Assembly: GCA_025351825.1 (NCBI GenBank)
Contig: JANXVE010000136.1
Span: 1-58,913 of the forward strand
Direction: 5' to 3'
Source of the DNA: Chamaesiphon sp. 341R_metabat_111
GTDB lineage: Bacteria; Cyanobacteriota; Cyanobacteriia; Cyanobacteriales; Chamaesiphonaceae
Length of the DNA: 58,913 nt
Position 1 is the first letter of the stretch; the number at the start of each line of letters is the position of its first letter. Position numbers and translations under genes: made by a program. The notes beneath the pieces are model-generated. The model did no database searches, was not told the DNA's origin, and saw nothing but the letters and a program-made list of their open reading frames with translations. Shown piece after piece: positions 53,290-58,913 of the stretch.

Positions 53290-53853
53290 TTAGCGAAGTT
53301 CGATCGTTGGTTGGTTATCAGTCATAGAGCCTTCTTTGAGAGTAGTTGGTGGGATGAAAGTAGTTGGTGGGATCGAAATTGTTGCTTCTTTAGGCGTTAT
53401 CGTTGGAGCTGCGCCAACATTTACAGATCCTTGCTTCATTTCGGCGATTAGGACGATCGGATTGGTATAGCCTAGTCGGGGAGCTAATAAAATTGCTAAA
53501 CCACGTGCTAACTCAGTCTTATTTTGAGCGATCGCTTCTGCTAAACTAGTCATGAGTGTGCGATTGTCTTCTAGTTTCTGTTTGGTTCTTTCTGCTTCTA
53601 CTTGAGCAATTTCGGGTGGATTTGGTCGCCAAGTTACGCCTAGCTGCCAGCGGAGATTATTATTACTAGTAGCAGAACTGCCACCAAAACCACTCCCAAA
53701 AGAATTGTCATTATTTGCCGAACCAAAATCTAATTTCACACAAACACCAGCACAATTGTCTGAGCTTGATGAAAATGAAGAAAATTGAGCATGTGCTGGA
53801 GCGGCAAGTATTGCCAGACCCAAAGTTAAAGTAGAAACAAGAGTGTAGTTCAT
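53290..53853 (-). CDS. Small secreted protein of unknown function
   Basis: A 187-residue protein with a clean signal peptide (about 1-22, ILAAPAHA then QF). The mature part starts with a Ser/Asn/Gly-rich stretch with a Cys pair (DNCAGVCVKLDFGS), then LRWQLGVTWRPNPPEIAQVEAERTK, a charged helix (LEDNRTLMTSLAEAIAQNKTELARGLAILLAPRLGY) and a Pro/Thr-rich tail in which IPPTTF and IPPTTL are adjacent near-repeats. I do not recognise the family. It lies between DUF4331 and the TPR gene and is probably cotranscribed with them; periplasmic or outer-membrane location is inferred. Confidence 0.7.
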   Translation of the reverse strand: MNYTLVSTLTLGLAILAAPAHAQFSSFSSSSDNCAGVCVKLDFGSANNDNSFGSGFGGSSATSNNNLRWQLGVTWRPNPPEIAQVEAERTKQKLEDNRTLMTSLAEAIAQNKTELARGLAILLAPRLGYTNPIVLIAEMKQGSVNVGAAPTITPKEATISIPPTTFIPPTTLKEGSMTDNQPTIELR

Positions 53854-53986
53854 TGTGAATAATTCAAGTTAAAAAGATACTAGGAGTATCGTTGGCGTTA
53901 GCCTCTCCAACAGAGAATCGAACTCCCAGTTCATTTACATTGATAGTGCTGCACCAATATTGATTGAGTTGATAGAGACCTGAAAC

Positions 53987-54032
53987 CGCTACAGTTAAAA
54001 AGTCTGCGTAGGCTGACTTTTTAACTGTAGCG
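53987..54032. terminator. 18-bp perfect hairpin between DUF4331 and the secreted protein
   Basis: CGCTACAGTTAAAAAGTC (53987-54004) and its exact complement (54015-54032) around a 10-base loop, 29 bases past the DUF4331 stop. A T-rich run is inside the arm rather than after it, so it may attenuate rather than end transcription. Upstream of it, 53890-53904 is a copy of the dispersed CGTTGGCGTTAGCCT repeat. Confidence 0.65.
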
Positions 54033-54061
54033 ACGATTTTAATCGTAACTACCCTAGCAAC

Positions 54062-55273
54062 CTAATTTGGTAATGCTAGATAAGGGAAACTACCTTCTAG
54101 AGCCTTGTGTCCTTGAGCGGGATTACTTCCCTCATAAGAGACGTTATCGGTTTTCACTTTGCCATCAGTCAAGACGCTCAAAGTGATGTCGATGACATCA
54201 TCCTTAATCATCCGTCCACGAATCGGACTACCTTTTTGGTTAAGTGCATTGCCATAGCCACTCGCTTCCGTAGTGTCAATTCGCATGACATCGGGTAGAA
54301 ACGCGCCGAATAAAGCTTTAGTCCGATTGTCATTATTGCCCAAGGCTTTGAGTGTACGGCTCGCCTCTGCCGCAATCGGTGCCGCTGCGGGGCTGAGATC
54401 GGCGGTAGGTGGGACGCTGTTGAAGGCATTGAGTAAGCTATTGCTAGTTAGTAAGCCTTCATTGATTGCTGGACGAGCCAAGCGTTCTACCTGCTGGTAT
54501 TTACCATTGCCATCTCGAAGCGAGATTGTCTCCCAGATGTCGTAGGTTTTCGCACCATTTTTGCCTGAGAGAAATTCTTGGGGAATCCGCAAGGCGATCG
54601 CATTGACGTTATAGCCTTTAAATGAGTCCACGGCTCGATCGGGACCACGGAAACCAACGGCTGGAGCGGTACCTAATGCACCAGCACGGACGCGGAAAAA
54701 CTGTTCGACATCAAAGAAGTGAGAATCTTCTCGCAACCCTGCAAAGACGGCAATTTTGGCACCATTTGCACCAAGTTGATTGATGTGGACTTGTTCATTT
54801 AGAGCCGTAGTCCGCATGTTGGAAGTCGAAATTTCTTTACCGTCTTTGACTACGGTAAATTTAATCGGCTGCTGGTTGCGATCGTTTGGTGCGCCAAATT
54901 CAAATCGGAGGGTGATGTCTTCTTGTCCAGTTGGGGTAGCTTCTTTATCGCCAACGCGAGTTAGTTTAAACTCATAGCGAGCATTGGTGCTAAAAAAGTA
55001 CTGTTGGCGAGCAATCGATCGAGGATTGCTATTCATCGTCAAGATCAGATCGCCATCTCTGGCATTGGGATTTTGGTCTTTTTCCCGATATGCATACAGG
55101 TCGGTAAGATTTAAGTTACGACCTTTGGTATCGACTTCGCCATCATCATGATCGGAAGCCACCAGAGCCTTGGGTAAACCAGTTGCCACGAGCAGAGCAG
55201 CGATCGATACGCCGCTGACGAGGAGCAATTTTTTCCAACTAAATTGTGTGATTTGAGAAAAAAAGAGTGACAT
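54062..55273 (-). CDS. DUF4331 family secreted protein
   Basis: A 403-residue exported protein: signal peptide about 1-40 (LLLVSGVSIAALLVATGLPKALVASDHDD), then the DUF4331 fold: SDHDDGEVDTKGRNLNLTDLYAYRE (N-terminal signature), DGDLILTMNSNPR, YFFSTNARYEFKL, VFAGLREDSHFFDVEQFFRVRA, FKGYNVNAIALRIPQEFL, DIWETISLRDGNGKYQQVERLARPAINEGLL, and FPYLALPN at the end. Full length. The biochemical function of the family is unknown; it is often found with HupE-like and TPR proteins and with ECF sigma factors. First gene of the minus-strand block, divergent from the sigma factor 223 bases away. ATG at 55273. Confidence 0.9.
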   Translation of the reverse strand: MSLFFSQITQFSWKKLLLVSGVSIAALLVATGLPKALVASDHDDGEVDTKGRNLNLTDLYAYREKDQNPNARDGDLILTMNSNPRSIARQQYFFSTNARYEFKLTRVGDKEATPTGQEDITLRFEFGAPNDRNQQPIKFTVVKDGKEISTSNMRTTALNEQVHINQLGANGAKIAVFAGLREDSHFFDVEQFFRVRAGALGTAPAVGFRGPDRAVDSFKGYNVNAIALRIPQEFLSGKNGAKTYDIWETISLRDGNGKYQQVERLARPAINEGLLTSNSLLNAFNSVPPTADLSPAAAPIAAEASRTLKALGNNDNRTKALFGAFLPDVMRIDTTEASGYGNALNQKGSPIRGRMIKDDVIDITLSVLTDGKVKTDNVSYEGSNPAQGHKALEGSFPYLALPN

Positions 55274-55370
55274 AATTAACTATTTCAATTGATGAGTCGA
55301 GATATTGACTATCGATCTCTGCGATTGTGCTCAATCTACCGATCTGCATAGTTATACGCTCTCTCTGTTC

Positions 55371-55411
55371 AACCGGATCTCTCCCCCACCAAAAATCTTT
55401 TAAACTTTCCC
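55371..55411 (+). repeat. 41-bp direct repeat, right copy
   Basis: Matches 49133-49173 (core CCACCAAAAATCTTTTAAAC) in the same orientation. It lies between the divergent DUF4331 and sigma genes and is followed by a C-rich stretch (55408-55446). Confidence 0.85.
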
Positions 55412-55496
55412 CTCTCCCCATCCCCCCACACCCCCCATTCCCACCCATCGTCAGATAAACTGGAGCTAACACCGCATCTCCAGTCGCTTGTCGTTA

Positions 55497-56051
55497 ATGG
55501 TCGAACCCACAAATTTGCTCACCAAAATTGCCGAGGGAGATCGGACGGCACTATCTCAGCTATACGATCGATATTCACGAATAATTTACGCGATCGCTTG
55601 GAAAAGTTTAAACTCAGTGGAGGACTGTGAGGAAGTAGTGTTAGAAGTATTCGCCCAAATTTGGCGGATCGCAGACAGGTTCGATCCTGACAAAGGCTCC
55701 TCCGAGCAGTGGATTTTTACTCTCGCCCGCAGTCGTATCCTCGATCGGCTTCGCAAAATCCAACGGCTCAATAAAGTTAATACGGCAATCGCCTCAGAAA
55801 AAGAGATCGCATTTCCAACTATCAGCGTAGATCCACTCGAAGCTGTCGAAATTGGCGAACGACAGCAGCAAGTGCTTACTGCATTAGCTAAGATTCCACC
55901 AGAACAGCGTCAAGCGATCGAGATGGCGTATTACCAAGGTCTGACGCACGCTGAAATTGCCGCAGCGACTGGACTTTCACTCGGAACAGTGAAAACGCGA
56001 CTCCGACTGGGTTTGAGTAAACTAAGAATACAATTTGACAGCGAATCTTAA
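55497..56051 (+). CDS. ECF-family RNA polymerase sigma factor
   Basis: A 184-residue sigma-70 family protein. Region 2: IAEGDRTALSQLYDRYSRIIYAIAWKSLNSVEDCEEVVLEVFAQIWRIADRFDPDKGSSEQWIFTLARSRILDRLR; region 4 with HTH: LAKIPPEQRQAIEMAYYQGLTHAEIAAATGLSLGTVKTRLRLGLSKLR. No other sigma regions, so ECF (SigK-like by length and the ChrR-like partner). ATG at 55497 is preferred to a TTG three codons upstream (55488). Followed after 51 bases by a cupin anti-sigma factor. It is placed to control the divergent DUF4331 block, and itself, when released. Confidence 0.92.
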   Translation: MVEPTNLLTKIAEGDRTALSQLYDRYSRIIYAIAWKSLNSVEDCEEVVLEVFAQIWRIADRFDPDKGSSEQWIFTLARSRILDRLRKIQRLNKVNTAIASEKEIAFPTISVDPLEAVEIGERQQQVLTALAKIPPEQRQAIEMAYYQGLTHAEIAAATGLSLGTVKTRLRLGLSKLRIQFDSES

Positions 56052-56102
56052 TTAGTAAGCAGGCAAAACGAAATCAATAATTAATCCTCGCATTCCTCCG
56101 TT

Positions 56103-56708
56103 ATGATGAACGATGAACACCGATGTTTTGCCGAACTCGCGCCACTGTACGCGCTCGATCTGCTCGATCTTGACGAACGACTCTGGGTAGAGAGCCAAGT
56201 TTTGGAGTGTCCAGATTTGGCTGAAGAATTGGCGAGCTACCAAGCTGCGGTTGGAGTTATTCCTTATAGTGCTCCAACTATGCCGATGGCAGCAGATCTC
56301 AAGGATCGATTATTTGACAGGTTGGGCTTAGAACCAGTCGAAGCTGTACTCGAAGCACCGCCCAACCTGAAAATGTTTGCGATTCGAGCGGCAGATCTTG
56401 ATTGGCAGCCGCGTCGAATTGAAGGCGTACAAGCTGTGGTGTTATTTCGCGATGAAGTCAGTAGAACCCAACATTTACTCGTCAAAGCTGCTGCTGGAGT
56501 AGTTTATCCATTCCATCAGCATGAAGGGATTGAGGAAATCTATATGCTTGAAGGAGAACTAATCATCGATGATGAGGTTTATCTGGCAGGGGACTATATT
56601 CGATCGTACCCCAATTCGATTCATGCCCCATCTACCACCACGGGTTGCATGTTCTCGATCAGGGCTTGTATTGATGACAACTATGATTTAGCTCTCAGTC
56701 AATCTTGA
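56103..56708 (+). CDS. ChrR-like cupin anti-sigma factor
   Basis: A 201-residue protein. The N-terminal anti-sigma part (about 1-75; HRCFAELAPLYALDLLDLDERLWVESQVLECPDLAEELASYQAAVGVIPYS) matches the cyanobacterial/ChrR type; the zinc ligands of ChrR (His, His, Cys, Cys) are only partly evident (His6, Cys8, Cys36). The C-terminal cupin (about 95-195) has the metal-binding YPFHQHEGIEEIYMLEGEL, FxHxH...E pattern. ChrR holds an ECF sigma inactive until singlet oxygen or a peroxide signal; a similar trigger is inferred here. Operon with the sigma gene, 51 bases apart. Starts MMNDEHRC; either of the two ATGs could serve. Confidence 0.85.
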   Translation: MMNDEHRCFAELAPLYALDLLDLDERLWVESQVLECPDLAEELASYQAAVGVIPYSAPTMPMAADLKDRLFDRLGLEPVEAVLEAPPNLKMFAIRAADLDWQPRRIEGVQAVVLFRDEVSRTQHLLVKAAAGVVYPFHQHEGIEEIYMLEGELIIDDEVYLAGDYIRSYPNSIHAPSTTTGCMFSIRACIDDNYDLALSQS

Positions 56709-56770
56709 CTCATTCACACGTTGTGCCAGTCTGAAAATATTGGCAAGAGCGTCGATCTTGGGGTACCGAT

Positions 56771-56807
56771 TAGGGGCACCCCTACAACTTATCTGTAGGG
56801 GTGCCCT
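56771..56807. repeat. Short GGGGCACCCCTACA hairpin
   Basis: AGGGGCACCCCTACA (56772-56786) and TGTAGGGGTGCCCT (56794-56807) pair at 13 of 14 positions, and each arm is itself nearly palindromic. 62 bases after the anti-sigma stop, so it may terminate that operon. Same family as the hairpin after higA. Confidence 0.7.
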
Positions 56808-56822
56808 GTCTTGTTGCGCGAT

Positions 56823-57026
56823 TACTCCCTTCCTACTCAAGAAATAGACATTTGTAATTTACACTTCTGCGTTGGCGTTAGCCTACCGTAGGTAAAGGCA
56901 GAGGCTATTGCTAAGGCAAACGCTCCGCTACCGCCAACGGCTGTCGCTCTGCTAAGGCAGACGCTACGCGAACAGTGCAAGCTATCCACCATACTAGATG
57001 TCTAATTTTTCACTGGGAAGGGAGTA
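56823..57026. mobile_element. MITE-like element with TACTCCCTTCC ends
   Basis: TACTCCCTTCC (56823-56833) and GGAAGGGAGTA (57016-57026) are exact inverted ends, and pairing continues imperfectly inwards for about 20 more bases. The interior carries dispersed cyanobacterial repeats (CGTTGGCGTTAGCCT at 56870-56884, AGACGCTACGCGAAC at 56959-56973). No coding capacity. The right end touches the IS4-type element. Confidence 0.6.
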
Positions 57027-57496
57027 TACTCACATCTTGCACCAGAATATAGGTACTAGATTTTAATTGAAACTAATTCCAAGGTAAGGCCCTGCGAGAG
57101 CAGAAACTCTCGCTTGCGCTCGATTTCTACTAAAAGTGAACTCACAGCGATCTGTGGCATTAACGGTTGAAGTGCCAGCTCAGATTCTTGTCTCCACTCA
57201 GGTGGGAGACTTACGTTTGAAGATAAATACACCCTGCTAGGCGGGTTCCCCGCCCAGCAGTGGGTGAGCACAAAACTGATAAAGCTCAGAATCAGCCAAA
57301 GATATACACCTAGAAGCGTTTGCTGACCAAAGCTAGCCAGCCCAAATCGATATTTAGCAGTCTTGAAAAATCCTTCTGCTTGGTGAAACGCACGCTGAGG
57401 AAACCTCAGCGCGATTTCATCCGCAATCGCCCATCGACGACTACCCCACCAAGCGATGAAAATCAGTTGTTATGTACTGGTGCAAGATGTGAGTAT
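57026..57496 (-). mobile_element. IS4-type deletion derivative with perfect 20-bp terminal repeats
   Basis: ATACTCACATCTTGCACCAG (57026-57045) and its exact complement (57477-57496) bound 471 bases. Inside, on the minus strand, only the C-terminal part of a transposase remains. The intact ends mean it could still be moved by a full-length relative. No clear target duplication is seen. Confidence 0.75.
57056..57452 (-). pseudogene. IS4-family transposase, C-terminal remnant
   Basis: An open frame reads WGSRRWAIADEIALRFPQ then FHQAEGFFKTAKYRFGLASFGQQTLLGVYLWLILSFISFVLTH, then to EIERKREFLLSQGLTLELVSIKI and a TAG stop 11 bases inside the left terminal repeat. The EGFFKTAKxRFGL and QTLLGVYxWL blocks are typical of the C terminus of cyanobacterial IS4-type transposases. 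The N-terminal part and its DDE residues D1 and D2 are missing, deleted on the right side, and GNPPSRV seems to be a small insertion relative to the usual sequence. Family name is from memory of the motif, not from a search. Confidence 0.7.
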
Positions 57497-57539
57497 GTGT
57501 CTTTTCTGACTCAGATTAGAGAGGAAAACGGAAGAATCA

Positions 57540-57702
57540 CTGAGCGGACTTTTACAGGTTTCTGTCACTCTCTACCTCGATAGTAATCAAATCAGCGATC
57601 TAGAACCCCTAGCAGGGTTGATTAATTTGGACGATCTCATCCTGAGCGAGAATCAAATCAGCAATCTAGAGCCGCTGGCAGGTCTAATAGACCTGTTGCG
57701 AA
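57540..57702 (+). pseudogene. Leucine-rich-repeat protein remnant
   Basis: An open frame contains two 22-residue internalin-type repeats: LYLDSNQISDLEPLAGLINL and LILSENQISNLEPLAGLIDL. It has no start codon of its own with a ribosome site, and after the second repeat the frame runs into unrelated sequence (LRNSDRVLASDDF) at a TAGACCTGTTGCGAAAT stretch that looks like an insertion-sequence end. Only about 50 residues remain of what is normally a long protein, so it is a fragment. Confidence 0.7.
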
Positions 57703-58472
57703 ATAGCGATCGAGTTCTAGCAAGTGATGACTTCCCTAATTGGAATCATCTTAAGCAGCCTTCAAATAGAAGTTCCAAAGGGATGCAGTCGTGTCGTTCC
57801 AGTAGGGTGGGCACTGCCCACCAGCTAGATTTCAGGCATAATCTATACTTTACATCCTCGATCGATGTCCGATAAATTTGAATACAAGATCCCAGTTTTT
57901 TCACATTTTCAACTATTTACAAGCTTTCATGTGTGTAAAAATCAGCCATGTGCATTGGATTGACGAACTACTCTCTGGTTAGCTAAATTCAATCATCAAG
58001 GGATTCTTGTGCCTGAATTTAGTCGATCGGTCAACATTTCTGCAATGAATCATTATCATCTATTTTTTTGGTAATCGCTAGTTCGATCGCGTGTTTACCC
58101 ATCGAGTCAGCCACACTTTCGCAAAACTGCAACCCAATTGGAATCGATCGGAGCCAACTTAGGAAAGCAGAGTTTGGGCGAGAGTTTACCCTTAAACCAG
58201 GGGAAATGGGAGACTAAAGCCACAAGCAAGAGGATCGGGTCAATGGGGATGGATTGTGTTATCGATCGATTTACATTACTTTACAACCTACAAAAATATT
58301 TAGTCACTTTTAGTTACTTTTTCCTACTGATGACTCCATCCCGATCGAGTCACAATGAAATCTAAATCGATCGATCATTGTGCTATAAAGATTATCTGCG
58401 TCCAGTGAGTGGAAACGTTAGACCGACCGTTAGGCAAAGATATTAACAATTAGTAGCAAGGAGTAAAAAGTT
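57703..58472. other. Non-coding stretch after the LRR remnant
   Basis: No gene is supported in these 770 bases. GGTGGGC (57805-57811) and GCCCACC form a small common hairpin around ACT near 57805-57821. The rest has many stops in all frames and no recognisable structure; degraded insertion sequences are likely. Confidence 0.5.
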
Positions 58473-58736
58473 ATTAAAACCAAATTTCTTGTGTGTATTG
58501 GAGCTTTAAGCGTTATTAGTTTGTTGCTAATTTTTTATTTGATTCCAACACCTGCAAAAAGTTGCTCTGGTTGGAGGGGGAGTAAAATGTGTAGATGGCA
58601 AGAGTATCGCACGCATTGTAAAACACCAACAGGGAAAGGTTGTTCTGCTCAATATCGCGAATGCCATGAATCCTACAGTTCGGGTACAAAAATATCAAAT
58701 GGGCAGCAATGCGGTGATTGGCAGAACAGATTATAG
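58473..58736 (+). CDS. Small Cys-rich secreted protein, probable ATT start
   Basis: The plausible N terminus is (M)IKTKFLVCIGALSVISLLLIFYLIPTPAKS, a standard signal peptide with two lysines, beginning at ATT (58473) nine bases after the strong ribosome site AAGGAG (58458-58463). The nearest conventional start, GTG at 58491, would remove both lysines and lies 27 bases from that site. The mature part (about 57 residues, CSGWRGSKMC..HCKTPTGKGC..ECHES..QQCGDW) has six cysteines and many charged residues, suggesting three disulphides. 87 codons in all. I do not recognise the family. A secreted effector, bacteriocin-like peptide or surface protein are all possible. Confidence 0.55.
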   Translation: MKTKFLVCIGALSVISLLLIFYLIPTPAKSCSGWRGSKMCRWQEYRTHCKTPTGKGCSAQYRECHESYSSGTKISNGQQCGDWQNRL

Positions 58737-58780
58737 GGTGAAGTCGTCCCAGTTAGATCGGCAAGTTTAAAAGTAATTGC

Positions 58781-58913
58781 TCAACTCAGAAGAAATAAGG
58801 ATTCAAAGGGGTTTAAGGCAATAAGAATCGATTCAAAAGCGGATAAACCTTGCCGCTTGCCAGTATTGACAATGGAACGAACAGCAGCAAACAGATCCCG
58901 CCCCCAGTCGGAG
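58781..58913 (-). pseudogene. Transposase C-terminal fragment (tentatively IS66-type), runs off the edge
   Basis: On the minus strand an open frame enters from the right edge and reads SDWGRDLFAAVRSIVNTGKRQ then GLSAFESILIALNPFESLFLLS and a TGA stop at 58781-58783. 'DWGRDLFAA.RS.V.TGK.QGLSAF' is the kind of C-terminal tail I associate with IS66-family transposases. Whether the full gene lies beyond the edge or is itself broken cannot be seen. Confidence 0.45.

Noticed and set aside
53905-53965. tRNA-like stretch (GAGTTCGATTCTC on the minus strand)
   Set aside because: Only a T-arm-like piece; no acceptor or anticodon stem can be paired, so no tRNA gene.
1-58913. CRISPR array
   Set aside because: The repeats seen are short tandem units or inverted pairs; none shows regular direct repeats of about 28-37 bases separated by unique spacers, and no cas gene is present.

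Overview
The window reads as chromosomal DNA of a cyanobacterium. Evidence in the sequence: the HIP1-like octamer GCGATCGC and its core CGATCG recur throughout; there is an NDH-1 subunit NdhF; and there are proteins known mainly or only from cyanobacteria (DUF1822, HmpF, PATAN-receiver regulators, Hmp/Pix-style chemosensory operons). A unicellular or Chamaesiphon-like lineage is a guess, not shown. No rRNA, tRNA or CRISPR array was found.

Layout. 0-8.1 kb, plus strand: the tail of an unseen gene, a DUF1822 protein, a CHAT (caspase-like)-TM-periplasmic-binding fusion, an FeS-BCP-type photolyase/cryptochrome homologue, a dicarboxylate/amino-acid symporter and a bestrophin channel. 8.2-18.3 kb, minus strand: a chemosensory operon (PATAN-REC, tandem CheW, two paralogous Cache-MCPs, CheA-REC, CheB-type REC). 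18.6-25.8 kb: hisB, a higBA toxin-antitoxin pair, the NAD(P)H-type nitrite reductase pair nirBD, a CDF metal exporter, cobO and a DUF2227 protein. 25.8-36.9 kb: a second chemosensory operon of the Hmp/Pil type that controls type IV pili (CheY, CheW, TPR-MCP, giant CheA) with divergent hmpF. 37.2-40.4 kb: a signal-peptidase-like protein lacking its catalytic dyad, and ndhF. 41-49.1 kb: a galactofuranose glycan synthesis and ABC-export cluster (GlfT2-like, Glf, GlfT1-like, a GT2 broken by an in-frame TGA, GT4, Wzm, Wzt). 49.2-56.7 kb: a minus-strand envelope/metal block (DUF4331, small secreted protein, TPR, HupE/UreJ-like, COG0523 GTPase) opposite an ECF sigma factor and a cupin anti-sigma factor. 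56.7-58.9 kb: a graveyard of repeats, an IS4-type deletion derivative with perfect terminal repeats, an LRR remnant, a small Cys-rich secreted protein and the end of a transposase.

How genes work together. The two chemosensory operons probably form separate signalling arrays; the second, with HmpF, should set pilus polarity. The glycan cluster is self-contained: Glf makes UDP-galactofuranose, GlfT-like enzymes polymerise it, and Wzm/Wzt export the chain. The sigma/anti-sigma pair is placed to control the DUF4331-HupE-COG0523 block, which lies between two 41-bp direct repeats.

A recurrent non-coding theme is intergenic hairpins built from short tandem units on both arms: (TAAAGCC)n inside the chemosensory operons, (TAAACCACTA)n, a GGATAGTG type, and G-rich/C-rich minisatellites. 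Several MITE-like inverted repeats are also present. The strongest candidates for something undescribed are the CHAT-TM-binding-protein fusion, the repeat-flanked sigma/DUF4331/HupE/COG0523 block, the actinobacterial-like galactan cluster and the operon-internal heptamer hairpins.
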